64,000 nt of DNA, taken from contig NZ_CP017448.1 of NCBI RefSeq assembly GCF_001753165.1, forward strand, positions 2,917,183 through 2,981,182, in the 5' to 3' direction. Source of the stretch: Acidihalobacter aeolianus (GTDB taxonomy: Bacteria; Pseudomonadota; Gammaproteobacteria; DSM-5130; Acidihalobacteraceae). A program made the translations under genes and the position numbers. Below, piece by piece: positions 18,008 through 28,289 of the stretch (the first letter of the stretch is position 1; each line of letters opens with the position of its first letter). The notes beneath the pieces were generated by a model. It was given only the letters and a program-made list of their open reading frames with translations, did no database searches and was not told where the DNA came from.

Positions 18008-20521
18008 CCTTCCGAAGAGCCCTTCCAGGCTGAAGGTCGAGGCGTGCAGGTAGCGGGCGTTGAGCAGATAGGCCATCTCGCCCAGCACCAGCATGTTGAC
18101 CGCCGCGGTGCGTGCGGTGTCGAGCGGGTAGCCCAGGTGCAGTGCGCCGTAGAACGCGAGGTCGACGCAGGCGAGCAGGATCAGCGAAACGAGGATGATG
18201 CGCCAGAGCAGGAAACGCGTGATCAGCGGCGTGCCGGAGGCGCGCGGAGGCCGGCGCATGGCGCCGGCCTCGGGACCCTCGAAGGCCAGCGCGAGCGCGA
18301 GGGTCACCGCGGTGATCATGTTGACCCAGAGAATCTGCACCGCGGTGATCGGCAGCAGGGCGTTGGCGATCACCGCGGACATGATCACCAGGGCCTCGGC
18401 GCCGTTGGTCGGCAGGATGAACAGGATCGACTTGCGGATGTTGTCGTAGGCGGTACGGCCTTCCTCCACGCCGGCGACGATGGCCGCGAAATTGTCGTCG
18501 GTGAGGACGATCTCGGCCGCCTCCTTGGCTGCCTCGGTGCCCTTGCGCCCCATCGCCACACCCACGTCGGCGCGCTTGAGCGCAGGCGCGTCGTTGACGC
18601 CGTCGCCGGTCATCGCGATGACCTGATCGTCGCGCTGCAGCGCCTCGATCAGGCGCAGCTTGTGTTCGGGTGCCATGCGTGCAAAGACCGCGGTGTCGCG
18701 CACCACTTCGGCGAGTCCGTCGCCGTCTAGTGTGTCCAGTTCGCTACCGGTCAGCGGCGGGCGGGGTGCATGGATGCCGATGGCGGCGGCAATCGCCGCC
18801 GCGGTGCGGGCGTGATCCCCGGTGATCATTTTCACCGCCACGCCGGCCCGGGTGGCGGAAGCCACGGCGTCCCGTGCTTCCTCGCGCGGCGGGTCGATGA
18901 AGCCGGCCAGACCCAGCAGGGTGAAGCCGCCTTCGAGGGCGGCGTGGCAGAGCGCGTCCGCCTCCGGCGGCATCTGTTTGACCGCCAGCGCCAGCACGCG
19001 ATAGCCGGCATCGGCGAGGTGCTCCAGCCGCGCCTGCCAGGTCGCGGGTTCCAGCGCCTCGTCGAGGCCGTTGCGCCGTTGTGTCCGGCAGCGTGCCAGT
19101 ACGCGTTCGGGGGCACCCTTGAGCGCGACGAAACGGCGTTCTTCGCGATCGCGGTGCAGCGTTGCCATCATCTGCAGGGCGGCGTCGAAGGGGATGGCGT
19201 CGAGGCGCGGCCAGGCCAGTGATTCGGTGCCCTGGTCGAGGCCGTGCTTGCGGGCCACGACGACCAGGGCGGCATCGACGGGGTCGCCTATCGGCTGCCA
19301 CGCATCCGCTTCGAGCGCGATCCCGCCGTCGTTGCACAGCAGCCCGGTACGTAGCAATTCGTTGAGGTCGCCGGGGTTGGGCACGGGACCGGCCGGGTCG
19401 GGTTGCGCTGCCGCGATGCCGCCCTCCGGCACGTAGCCCACGCCTTCCACGGCATAGTCGCTGTCCGCCGTGACCAGGATGGTGACGGTCATTTCGTTGC
19501 GCGTGAGGGTGCCGGTCTTGTCGCTGCAGATGACGCTGACCGCGCCGAGGGTTTCCACGGCGGGCAGGCGGCGGATGATCACGTGCCGTTCGGCCATGCG
19601 CCGCACGCCGATCGCCAGGGTGATGGTGATGATCGCCGGCAACCCCTCCGGGATGGCGGCGACCGCGAAGGCGACGGCGGCGAGGAACATGTCGAGCATG
19701 CCCTGGTGGTGCAGACCCACACCGAAGACGAAGGTCACCACGGCGAGCGCGAGGATGCCGACGGTCAGCTGGCGGGCGAGTCTCTGGATCTGGCGCAGCA
19801 GGGGCGTGGTCAGCGGCTCGATGTGCGCCAGCAGGGCATTGATGCGGCCGATCTCGGTGGCGGTTCCGGTGGCGACGACGAGGCCGGTGGCCTGTCCCGC
19901 GACCACCAGCGTTCCGGAATAGGCCATGTTGCGACGATCCGCCAGCGCGGTTTCGCTGGGCAGCGGGATGACGGTTTTGTCCACCGGCAGCGATTCGCCG
20001 GTCAGGCTGGATTCGTCGGTGCGCAGGTTGTGCGTCTGCAGGAGACGCAGGTCCGCGGGAACGCGATCGCCGGCCTCGACGCGGACGATGTCGCCGGGTA
20101 CGAGCCGTTCGGCGTCGAGGGTGTGCAGCGTACCGCCGCGCAGAACCGTGGCCTGAGGGGAAAGCATCGCGCGGATTGCCGCCATGGCGTTCTCGGCGCG
20201 TCCTTCCTGGATGAAACCGATGAAGGCGTTGATGACGACGACGCCGAGAATCACTCCGGCATCGACCCAGTGGCGCAACAGCAGGGTGGTCGCGCCCGCG
20301 GCGAGCAGGACGTAGATCAGCAGGTTGTGGAATTGCGCGAGCAGTCGCGCCAGGGCGCTGCGGCGTGCCGGCTCGGGCAGGCGGTTGGGGCCGAAGCGCT
20401 GTCGCCGGCTTTCGGCTTCCTCTGCGTCGAGTCCATGGGCGGAGACGCCGAGGCGGTCGAGGGCTTCGCCGGTTTGCAGGTCGTGCCAGTGGCTGGGTTC
20501 GTACTCGGTTCGCGCTGACAT
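18008..20521 (-). pseudogene. P-type cation-transporting ATPase, C-terminally truncated at a sequence junction
   Basis: P2-type ATPase. It has the actuator motif TGES (in DESSLTGESLPVDKT), the M4 motif PEGLPA, the phosphorylation site DKTGTLT and the hinge MTGDGVNDAPALKRADVG. The N-terminal FGPNRLPEPARRS opening resembles bacterial PMCA/SERCA-like pumps. Ion specificity is not certain; Ca2+ is plausible. The true protein reads to about LEGLFG near 18,020. It then passes into unrelated sequence and continues out of frame over the 161-residue gene to 17,354. The missing last helices are recognisable in the noisy mirror copy at 35.76-35.99 kb. It is divergent from sulP across 107 bases. Confidence 0.9.
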
Positions 20522-20627
20522 GTGTATATCAGTATATCCGTATTTACCGCGGTGACTTCCTGCGAGCGTCTATACTGTAGCCATTTTAGGCAGCGATACT
20601 CACAGCCGAATATACAGGAGGTCGATT
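20522..20627 (+). promoter_or_regulatory. divergent promoter region between ATPase gene and sulP
   Basis: AT-rich 106-base gap, unusual against the GC-rich neighbours. It holds a TATACT (20571-20576) that would suit a -10 box toward sulP, several TGTATAT/GTATAT half sites near 20,522-20,540, and an AGGAGG ribosome site a few bases before the sulP TTG start. No clear -35 box is seen. Confidence 0.4.
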
Positions 20628-22427
20628 TTGGAAGCCGGTGTCCAGCGCAGTACGCCCGCCTGGGTGAAAACCCTGTTCCCGTTCATGTCGTGGCTGCCCC
20701 ACGTCAATCGGGGCAGTTTCCGTACCGACCTGATGGCCGGTCTGACGGGGGCGGTCGTGGTGCTGCCGCAGGGCGTGGCCTTCGCCGCCATCGCCGGCAT
20801 GCCGCTGGAATATGGCCTCTATGCCGCCATGGTGCCGGCGATCATCGCCGCACTGTTCGGTTCTTCCTGGCATCTGGTATCCGGCCCGACCACGGCCGGT
20901 TCCATCGTGCTGTTTTCCGTGCTGTCCGCTTATGCCGAGCCTGGCACTGCACACTATGTCGCGCTAGCGCTGACCCTGACCTTCATGGTCGGCGTGATCG
21001 AGCTGGGTCTGGGCCTGGCGCGGCTGGGCACACTGGTCAATTTCATCTCGCATGCCGTGGTGATCGGCTTTACCGCCGGTGCCGCCATCCTGATCGCGGC
21101 CAGCCAGCTCAAGCACTTCCTGGGCATGGACATCCCGCGCGGCCTGCACCCTCACGAGGTGCTGTTCCACGTTGGCACGCATATCGTGGAGGTCAATCCC
21201 TATGTGGTTGCGGTGAGTGTCGCCACACTGGTTTCTGGTTTGCTGTTCAAACGCTTCCTGCCCAGATTTCCGTACATGATCGGCGCGATGATCTTCGGCA
21301 GCGTGGTTGCCTATGTGCTCAACGTGTCGCTCGGTCTGTCGGTCACCGGCATCAAGACGGTGGGCGCTTTGCCGGCCGCGCTGCCGCCGATGTCGATGCC
21401 TGACTTCTCGCCGGAGACCATCAAGCACCTGCTGCCGGGTGCGATTGCGGTGACCCTGTTCGCGCTGACCGAGGCGGTTTCGATCTCGCGTTCGCTTGCG
21501 GTGCGATCGGGACAGCACGTGGACGGCAATCAGGAGTTCATCGGTCAGGGCCTGTCCAATATGGTCGGCAGCTTCTTCTCGGCCTATGTCGCCACCGGTT
21601 CCTTCAACCGCAGCGGCGTCAACTATGCCGCCGGCGCGCGCACCCCGCTGGCCGCGGTCTTCGCCGGCCTGCTGCTGATGATCGTGGTCCTGCTGGTGGC
21701 GCCGCTCGCAGCCTATCTGCCGAACGCGGCGATGGCCGGCATCCTGATGCTCGTGGCCTGGGGGTTGATCGACTTCCACCACATTGCGTTGATCATCAAG
21801 ACTAGCCGGACGGAGGCGGTGGTGCTCGGGGTGACCTTCTTCTCCACGCTGCTGATGGAGCTGGAATTCGCCATCATGGTTGGCGTGATCGCCTCGCTGC
21901 TGGTCTATCTCAACCGCACCTCGCGGCCCAGCGTGCGGGTGCGTGTGCCCGACGCGCGGCTGCCCAACCGCAAGTTCAATACCGACTCGGAACTGCCCGA
22001 ATGTCCGCAGCTCAAGATCGTGCGCGTCGACGGTTCGCTGTTCTTCGGCGCGGTCAACTACGTCGCCGAGCGCTTGCGCGAATTCACCGAGCGCGACCCG
22101 CGCCAAAAGCACCTGCTGCTGATCGCCTCGGGCGTGAACTTCGTCGACGTTGCCGGTGCCGATTTCCTCACCCGCGAGGCCACTAGTCGCCGTGCGGCAG
22201 GCGGCAGCCTGTCCCTGTACCGGCTCAAGGAGGAACCCTGGGAAACGCTCCGCCGAGGCGACTACCTGGACAAGATTGGCTGGGACAACGTGTACACCAG
22301 CAAGGGCGAGGCGATCGGCGATATCGTGCGGCGCAAGCTGGACCCGGAGATCTGCCGGCACTGCAAGCGGCGGATCTTCAACGAATGCCAGTCCCTTCCG
22401 GGGCCGGAGGCGCCGCTGATCGAATGA
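20628..22427 (+). CDS. SulP family anion transporter with STAS domain
   Basis: Inner-membrane anion permease of the SulP (SLC26) family: sulfate, bicarbonate or other anions. The family signature region is GLTGAVVVLPQGVAFAAIAGMPLEYGLYAA, shown here in part: VLPQGVAFAAIAGMP. About a dozen hydrophobic segments follow to residue ~435. A C-terminal STAS domain (about 450-565) includes VDGSLFFGAVNYV and LIASGVNFVDVAGADFL. The TTG start at 20628 is supported by GGAGG just upstream. The last 30 residues hold three cysteines and a histidine (CRHCKRRIFNEC), an unusual tail. 599 residues. Confidence 0.93.
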   Translation: MEAGVQRSTPAWVKTLFPFMSWLPHVNRGSFRTDLMAGLTGAVVVLPQGVAFAAIAGMPLEYGLYAAMVPAIIAALFGSSWHLVSGPTTAGSIVLFSVLSAYAEPGTAHYVALALTLTFMVGVIELGLGLARLGTLVNFISHAVVIGFTAGAAILIAASQLKHFLGMDIPRGLHPHEVLFHVGTHIVEVNPYVVAVSVATLVSGLLFKRFLPRFPYMIGAMIFGSVVAYVLNVSLGLSVTGIKTVGALPAALPPMSMPDFSPETIKHLLPGAIAVTLFALTEAVSISRSLAVRSGQHVDGNQEFIGQGLSNMVGSFFSAYVATGSFNRSGVNYAAGARTPLAAVFAGLLLMIVVLLVAPLAAYLPNAAMAGILMLVAWGLIDFHHIALIIKTSRTEAVVLGVTFFSTLLMELEFAIMVGVIASLLVYLNRTSRPSVRVRVPDARLPNRKFNTDSELPECPQLKIVRVDGSLFFGAVNYVAERLREFTERDPRQKHLLLIASGVNFVDVAGADFLTREATSRRAAGGSLSLYRLKEEPWETLRRGDYLDKIGWDNVYTSKGEAIGDIVRRKLDPEICRHCKRRIFNECQSLPGPEAPLIE

Positions 22428-22458
22428 GCGCTCGCCCATTCGATCAGCGGGTCTGGCC

Positions 22459-22665
22459 TTAGTGTGTCAGCGGCGGAGCATGTTCGTAGCGAATGTGCCC
22501 GTCGCCGGCAGCCGGCTCGACGCCGTTGGACTTGAGCTGCTCGGCCAGCTCGGCCGCGACATCGCCGAGTTCGGGGTGGGCCAGCAGGCCGGCGAGCAGG
22601 TCACGGGCCTTTGCCTCGCCCATCTCGATGGTGACCGATTGCTTGTCCTGCTTGAGTATGCGCAT
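22459..22665 (-). CDS. small conserved hypothetical protein (68 aa)
   Basis: Not recognised. It is a short, acidic, soluble protein (MRILKQDKQSVTIEMGEAKA then LLAGLLAHPELGDVAAELAEQL). It lies 3 bases downstream of another small gene of the same direction and between sulP and hemL. The mirror arm keeps a degraded version of it, so the pair belongs to the locus. No motif gives a function. Confidence 0.6.
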   Translation of the reverse strand: MRILKQDKQSVTIEMGEAKARDLLAGLLAHPELGDVAAELAEQLKSNGVEPAAGDGHIRYEHAPPLTH

Positions 22666-22668
22666 GGC

Positions 22669-22896
22669 TCAATCCTCCGAAACCGGGTGCCGCGGATGCT
22701 GCGCGTCGAAGGCGTGCGGCGGTTGGCGAAAGGTATTTTCCGCGGCGTAACAGGCCACCTGCAGCAGACTCGCCACTTCCAGACAGCCATTGGTGAGATC
22801 GACGGCATGCTTGGTGATGCCGTGGCAGAGCTTCTCCGCATTGGACAGGTCGATCTCGAGGGTGAGATGGGTATCGTCAGGTCGGGTCACGTTCAT
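22669..22896 (-). CDS. small conserved hypothetical protein (75 aa)
   Basis: Not recognised. I start at ATG 22896 because GAGGAGG lies 7 bases upstream; the longer reading (to 22926) adds ten residues without support. The protein (MNVTRPDDTHLTLEIDLSNA onward) is soluble, with three cysteines, and reads as a small helical domain (CHGITKHAVDLTNGCLEVASLLQVACYAAE). It pairs with the 68-residue gene directly downstream, probably as one transcript. Confidence 0.6.
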   Translation of the reverse strand: MNVTRPDDTHLTLEIDLSNAEKLCHGITKHAVDLTNGCLEVASLLQVACYAAENTFRQPPHAFDAQHPRHPVSED

Positions 22897-23025
22897 CGGG
22901 AACCTCCTCGTCTGCAGTAACACCATCCATCACTGGGTGTGACCGCGATCGGCGGAGTGGGTTCACGTGCATCCACTAGCTTGGGCGCCGGCGCGGCCTC
23001 TTACGGACACGCGCCGGGGGGGTGC

Positions 23026-24309
23026 TCAGGCGAATCCTGCGAACACTTTCTGTGCAGAGGCGAGGGTGGCCGCGATCTCGGCGTCGCCGTGGGCGGCCGA
23101 GAGGAAGCCCGCCTCGAAGGCGGAAGGGGCGAGATAGACGCCCTCGTCGAGCATGCCGTGGAAGAACAGGCGGAAACGCTCGACGTCGCAGGCCATCACC
23201 TCGGAGAAGCAGGTGACGGCAGGCGCTTCGGTGAAGAACAGGCCGAACATGGCGCCCACCTGATTGGTGCGCAGGCCGACGCCCGCATCGGTGGCGGCGA
23301 CCTCGAGCCCGCGCAGCAGGCGCGTGGTGGTTTCGGTCAGACGCGCGTGGAATCCGGGTGCTGCGATCAGTTCCAGGGTCTTGAGCCCGGCGGTCATCGC
23401 CAGCGGGTTGCCTGACAGCGTGCCGGCCTGATAGACGGGACCGAGCGGGGCGAGCCGTTCCATGATCTCGCGCCGACCGCCGAAGGCGCCCACGGGCATG
23501 CCGCCGCCGATGATCTTGCCCAGCGTGGTCAGGTCAGGCTGGATGCCGAAGAGTGCCTGCGCGCCGCCCAGGGCGACGCGGAAACCGGTCATCACCTCGT
23601 CGAAGATGAGCACGCTGCCGTAGCGGTCGCAGATCTCGCGCAGGCCTTCGAGGAAACCGGGTAGCGGCGGCACGCAGTTCATGTTGCCGGCGACCGGTTC
23701 GACGATGATGCAGGCGATCTGGCCGCCGACATGGGCGAAGGCCTCGGCCACTGCTTCGAGATCGTTGTAGGGCAGGGTCAGGGTGTGTTCGGCCAGTGCC
23801 GCGGGCACGCCCGGGGAATCGGGCACGCCCAGGGTCAGCGCGCCCGAGCCGGCCTTGACCAGCAGGCTGTCGGCGTGGCCGTGGTAGCAACCCTCGAACT
23901 TGACGATCTTGTCGCGCCCGGTGAAGCCGCGCGCGAGCCGGATCGCGCTCATGGTCGCTTCGGTGCCCGAATTGACCATGCGAACCATGTCCATCGAGGG
24001 CACGAGCTCGCACACCCGTTCCGCCATTTCTGTCTCGAGTTCGGTGGGCGCACCGAAGGACAGGCCGCGACCGGCCGCCTCGCGTACCGCCGCGATCACC
24101 TCGGGGTGGGCGTGGCCGAGGATCATCGGGCCCCAGGAGCCGACGTAGTCGACGTAGCGTCGGCCGTCGGTGGCGTAGAGATAGGCGCCCTCGGCACGCT
24201 CGATGAACAGCGGGTCGCCGCCCACGCCCTTGAAGGCCCGCACCGGCGAGTTCACCCCCCCGGGGATGTGGCGCCGGGCGCGGTCGAATCGTGCGTGGGT
24301 GTCGCTCAT
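23026..24309 (-). CDS. hemL: glutamate-1-semialdehyde 2,1-aminomutase
   Basis: PLP enzyme that turns glutamate-1-semialdehyde into 5-aminolevulinate, the tetrapyrrole precursor. The PLP lysine is in [17 protein letters not shown]. The N-terminus has [16 protein letters not shown] and the [20 protein letters not shown] segment is diagnostic. 427 residues is normal. It lies downstream of thiE on the same strand, an arrangement (thiE-hemL) common in gammaproteobacteria. Confidence 0.97.
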   Translation of the reverse strand: MSDTHARFDRARRHIPGGVNSPVRAFKGVGGDPLFIERAEGAYLYATDGRRYVDYVGSWGPMILGHAHPEVIAAVREAAGRGLSFGAPTELETEMAERVCELVPSMDMVRMVNSGTEATMSAIRLARGFTGRDKIVKFEGCYHGHADSLLVKAGSGALTLGVPDSPGVPAALAEHTLTLPYNDLEAVAEAFAHVGGQIACIIVEPVAGNMNCVPPLPGFLEGLREICDRYGSVLIFDEVMTGFRVALGGAQALFGIQPDLTTLGKIIGGGMPVGAFGGRREIMERLAPLGPVYQAGTLSGNPLAMTAGLKTLELIAAPGFHARLTETTTRLLRGLEVAATDAGVGLRTNQVGAMFGLFFTEAPAVTCFSEVMACDVERFRLFFHGMLDEGVYLAPSAFEAGFLSAAHGDAEIAATLASAQKVFAGFA

Positions 24310-24371
24310 GGGTCGCTTCCTCTGCGCGTTGACGAAGCGGGCAGTTTACCCGAAGGCGGCGGCGTGGCGCC

Positions 24372-25019
24372 TCAACCCTCGGCGAAGAGCCCCGCGAGGC
24401 GCTGGCTGGCGGCGCAAACGTCGGCCGCCGCGAACACCGCGCTGACCACCGCGATCAGATCGGCACCGGCTGCGACGAGCGGCGGGGCGTTGTCTGCGGT
24501 GATGCCGCCGATCGCGCACAGCGGACGCTCCAGCGTGCGAGCCGCGCGCAGCAGGTCCGGGTCGGCGGCGACCGCCTCGGGTTTGGTGGTCGAGGGATAA
24601 AAGCTGCCGAAGGCAACGTAGTCGGCGCCGTCGGCCACGGCTGCGCGCGCGAGTTCCAGGCGGTTGTAGCAGGAAACGCCGATTATCGCGTGCGGGCCGA
24701 GGCGTTCGCGCGCCTGCGCCAGCGGCGCGTCGTCGGCGCCGACATGCACGCCGTCGGCGCCGCAGGCGAGCGCCAGTTCGGTGTCGTCGTTGACGATGAA
24801 GCCGGCACCATGGGCCAGGCACACGGCGCGCAGCGCGCGCGTCTCGTCCAGGCGCCGAGCGTTATCGTGCGCCGCCTTGTCGCGGTACTGGACCCAGCGC
24901 GCGCCGCCCGCCAGGGCCTGTTCCACGGCCTCGACGAGCCGCGGGCCGGGGGTCAGGGCGGCGTCGGTGACGACATACAGGCCGCGCAGCGGCGGCACGG
25001 ACCTATTCGTCACTGGCAT
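24372..25019 (-). CDS. thiE: thiamine-phosphate synthase
   Basis: Couples hydroxymethylpyrimidine pyrophosphate to the thiazole phosphate to give thiamine monophosphate. Key segments are WVQYRDKAAHDNARRL, FIVNDDTELALACGADGVHVG, IGVSCYN, YVAFGSFYPSTTKP and AIGGITADNAPPLVAAGA. 215 residues, a TIM-barrel of normal length. Its start overlaps the thiD end by 17 bases, so the two are translated from one message. Confidence 0.95.
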   Translation of the reverse strand: MPVTNRSVPPLRGLYVVTDAALTPGPRLVEAVEQALAGGARWVQYRDKAAHDNARRLDETRALRAVCLAHGAGFIVNDDTELALACGADGVHVGADDAPLAQARERLGPHAIIGVSCYNRLELARAAVADGADYVAFGSFYPSTTKPEAVAADPDLLRAARTLERPLCAIGGITADNAPPLVAAGADLIAVVSAVFAAADVCAASQRLAGLFAEG

Positions 25020-25761
25020 CGCGCGCCCAGAACAGACGGTCGGGGATGAGCTGCCCGCCGTTTAAGGCGTAGGCGGCCTGCAGGCTACGCCAGGTGTAGG
25101 ACTGTGCACGCCTGACCGCGGCCGGCGTCATCTCGCCCTGGGCGATCAGTGCGGCGCAGGCGGCCGCGAGGGTGCAGCCGGAACCGTGATATTCGCCCGG
25201 CAGTCTCGGCCATTCATAGCGTTCGATGGGGCCATGATGACCGAAGAGGCGGTTGATCACCGTTTCGGTGCTGGCATGGGTGCCGGTGATCAGGGCGTAT
25301 TCGACCCCGGATTCGAGCAGGGCGATGCCGGCGGCATCGACCGAGTCCGCTCCGGGGGCGAGCAGATGCGCCTCGGGCAGGTTGGGCGTGATCAGCGTGC
25401 ACAGCGGCAGCAGCAGCTCGCGCACCGCGTCGAGCGTGCCGCGGCCGGCGAGCGAGCCGCCGCCGCCGGCCTGCAGCACGGGGTCGAGAATGACGGGCAC
25501 GCGGGGATGATCGCGCAGCAGGGTGTGCACGGCTTCCACCGTTTCCACCTCGCCGAGCATGCCGATCTTCACGGCGCCGACGGGGATGTCGTCGAGGATG
25601 GCGCGCCCTGTTCGATCACAAGGTGGCGGAGGTGGGTGTCGTGAACGCGCGCGGTTCCTGCACGGTGACCGGCGGTGATACGGGCGGGATGCCCGCCCAG
25701 GCGGGTCTGGCGGTGATGTCGCGCGAGTCGGGCGCCCGCCGTTGCGCGCCGGCAATAACAC
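25003..25761 (-). CDS. thiD: hydroxymethylpyrimidine/phosphomethylpyrimidine kinase, 5' end unreliable
   Basis: ThiD phosphorylates HMP and HMP-P for thiamine synthesis. From about ILDDIPVGAVKIGMLGE the protein is a clean ThiD, with VPVILDPVLQAGGGGSL, LITPNLPEAHLL and the catalytic-site segment YHGSGCTLAAACAALIA. Upstream of about 25,610 the reading becomes Pro/Arg-rich nonsense. The expected ThiD N-terminus is recognisable only in pieces spread over other frames (for example THLRHLVIEQ), which means several indels. The listed start is therefore arbitrary. No TPP riboswitch can be judged in this noisy stretch. Confidence 0.85.
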   Translation of the reverse strand: MLLPARNGGRPTRATSPPDPPGRASRPYHRRSPCRNRARSRHPPPPPCDRTGRAILDDIPVGAVKIGMLGEVETVEAVHTLLRDHPRVPVILDPVLQAGGGGSLAGRGTLDAVRELLLPLCTLITPNLPEAHLLAPGADSVDAAGIALLESGVEYALITGTHASTETVINRLFGHHGPIERYEWPRLPGEYHGSGCTLAAACAALIAQGEMTPAAVRRAQSYTWRSLQAAYALNGGQLIPDRLFWARDASDE

Positions 25762-28289
25762 AGGATGGCATTAGGGATTCATGCCGGTCGTATCCTAATC
25801 TGGTCGTGGGAAACCTCGAGCAATCTTGGCCCGACATGAGCTGTCATAAGACTTGCACTTGCGTGCGCAAGCGTGTTCCGATCTCATTAAGGCAGTAGGC
25901 AGGGTGGCGTCATATCTTATCACTCCGAACTAAGAGCAACATCCGACGCTTCATGAAGCCCTCGGCTTACGTACCAATAAGGTCAGAGGGAAGGAACGAG
26001 CGGCCACTCCTCATAGGTGCACTGTCACCGCTTCGAAACGCGATAACACGATTGCTTACGTTGATGCGTCGGACAAGGGACGTGTCTCCTACTGCGACGC
26101 GCTCTAAGCGGTCGTCCCCTTACTAATGGTTGGTGTGGATTCGCGTGCTCGAGCTACGCGCAACTCTGAAGCGTGACCCCGGGCCGCAAGCTCGAGATCC
26201 CACTGTACATACGCGGTCATCCGATCCAAAATGCGTGACTGAAAGTGGTTCCCTGCTTTGCGTCCAGTAGCCACCGCGAGGCCACGCGCTGGGGGTGACT
26301 GGCGATACAGTCCGCAGAGCATAAGACGACACTGCAAGCACCACCAACGATGGGCCGTAGCAGCCTCATCCACATCCCGACACGATCAACAGCTACAAGC
26401 AGACAATCCAACGACGTCCAGTTGGCGCCCCACGGTATATACATGGTGCGAACACACCGCCGAGATCTGGATACTGGAGGCACGGGGTGAGTCGCACGCT
26501 ATGCAATAACGCGGGACTCGACAGCGGAAAGGTCGACAAGGTGACCTCACCGTTTACGCCGCGCGGCTCACACACCAGACATCCCAAACTGACAGCTTAC
26601 ATGGGACAACCGCTCGAAGATGTAGGGCGCCCGCCTGCATTGACTACCCAGGACCTCGGAAACAACCGAGCCCCCACATAAAGCCACCGTACCCAGAGAC
26701 ACTCTTACTACCGCAAGTACCACTCATAGGCCACCAACTGAACTTATAACCTCAGACTCACCATCCAACACGCAGACGAAACGAATGCGAAGTGCCCTAC
26801 AAGGCTATCTCCGACCCATGATACACCTACCAAGCCGACAGCACAGCAGCTCACTTCGACAGGTTGAAATGCAAGGCTAACTTCCTCCGATCTGATCCCA
26901 AGGCACGGATAACTCAGAACGAGGATCGCGCGTCACGACGCTGATCCAGTGATCCGCGCCCAGCCGCAAATGCGACAATATCAACTATACGAAGGCACCC
27001 AAGATCACGCCTCAAACCATAACCATTTACCTATAAACTAGATGCATCAACTCCATAGCAAAATCCTCAAGGTCTTTAGGCGTGATCCCGCACCTTCGTA
27101 TAGTTGATATTGTCACAAAGTGCGGCTGCGGCATCACTCACATCACCTCTCGTGACGCGCCATCATCCTTTTAAGGCATAGTGCCTTGGCATCAAATCGG
27201 AGCAAGAAGCCTTGCACTTCCACCAGAACATGAGCTGCTGATGCGCCGGCAGCCAGCAGTATCAACGTCCCCAGACAGCCAGTGTCGGGCGCGTCGCACT
27301 CGTGCCCCCAGCGTCTTGGATGGACAGTCTCATGTCGCCAGCGCAGGGGGCGGCCTATGACCAGTACCCGCGCTCTCGAGCTCCCTGGGTACACTTTACC
27401 CGTCACTCCTCCCTACTATCCGCGGTCCTGGGCGCCAATTCAGGCGGGCGCCCTTCATCTTCGAGCGGTCGTCCTATGTAAACACGCCAGTCTCTGTCCG
27501 AAACGTGACCCGCGCGGCACTTAACGTTGAAGTCACCTTGTCTCCCTTTCCGCCCTCGCGTCCAACGTTACGCATAGCGTTCAACTCACCCCGAAAACAG
27601 GCAATATCCACACACTCGGCCCGCTTCACACCTTGTATATAACATATTCGGCAACCGGACGTCGTTGAATTGTCTGCCCCAGCCAGTACATCGTGACGGG
27701 ACGTCGATGAGGCTGCCCACGACCCTTTGCGGTGGCACCCCACTGCCGTAGGCCCTGCGCACCATCGCCATCCTCACCCCCAGCGCCTGGCCTCGCGGTT
27801 CCTACACGGACGCCAAGCAGGGAACCACTTTCCGGCACCCCATTTGCATCGGATGCCCGGGTAGGTACATTAGGACCTCGAGCCGCGGCCCAGGGTCACG
27901 CTTCAGAGCGCTCGGGCTCGTCACGCGCATCCACACCCACCCTGGGTCCGGGGACGGCCGCCGGGCGCGAGCAGTAGCGCTCACGCCCCCTGTCTGATCC
28001 CCATCAACAGACGTCATCGACTATGCGTCGACCGGCGGCGTCAGTGCGGCCTATCAGGACCTCGCCATTCTCGAAGTCCTTCCCTCTGACCTTATTGGGG
28101 CGTAAGCCCAGGGCTTCAACGCGAGCGGCGGATGCCCTGCCCTTAGTTCGTCAATGAGATGACATGACGACAACCTGATACTTCTTAACCGAGCTCCTCA
28201 CACGCTTGCGCACAAACAAGCGCGATTCTTCTCACAGCGCACCCCGAGCCACGACCCCCGAGGTTTCCCACGATCAGATTAGGATTGCG
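25762..28289. other. low-quality region around the palindrome axis, no intact gene
   Basis: About 2.5 kb without a believable gene. All readings are short and change frame. The left half (to about 27,044) and the right half are reverse complements of each other with different errors in each: for example a stretch near 26,170-26,280 pairs with 27,800-27,920. A consensus of both halves would probably restore coding sequence upstream of thiD. The composition looks less GC-rich than the flanks, as expected from error noise. Confidence 0.7.
26974..27114. repeat. axis of the giant palindrome
   Basis: Exact 22-base inverted arms at 26974-26995 and 27093-27114, extended inward by an imperfect match (GATCACGCCT facing AGGCGTGATC). 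They surround an unpaired core of about 60 bases. The axis is near 27,044. Confidence 0.9.

Larger units (their letters stand above)
18008..27043. repeat. left arm of giant imperfect inverted repeat
   Basis: From about 18,008 to the axis near 27,044 this sequence is mirrored, as reverse complement, by 27,044 to about 35,760. The arm is clean coding sequence to about 25.6 kb and noisy from there to the axis. Coordinates on the two arms add up to about 54,070-54,090 close to the axis and about 53,780 at the outer end, so the right arm is roughly 300 bases shorter overall. The content is ATPase, sulP, two small genes, hemL, thiE, thiD and about 1.2 kb beyond thiD. Confidence 0.9.

Noticed and set aside
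17354-18008. Natural C-terminal extension of the P-type ATPase to 1055 residues
   Set aside because: From about 18,008 the reading is Arg/Gly-rich and lies in the wrong frame over the 161-residue gene and the HAD gene; it is a read-through after a junction, not a domain.
20964-22439. 491-codon minus-strand reading opposite sulP
   Set aside because: Antisense shadow of the clearly recognised SulP protein; composition (His, Gln, Asp, Arg) is that of a GC-rich shadow.
25600-25900. TPP riboswitch upstream of thiD
   Set aside because: No recognisable CTGAGA/ACCTGA-type thi-box in order; the stretch is too noisy to decide.
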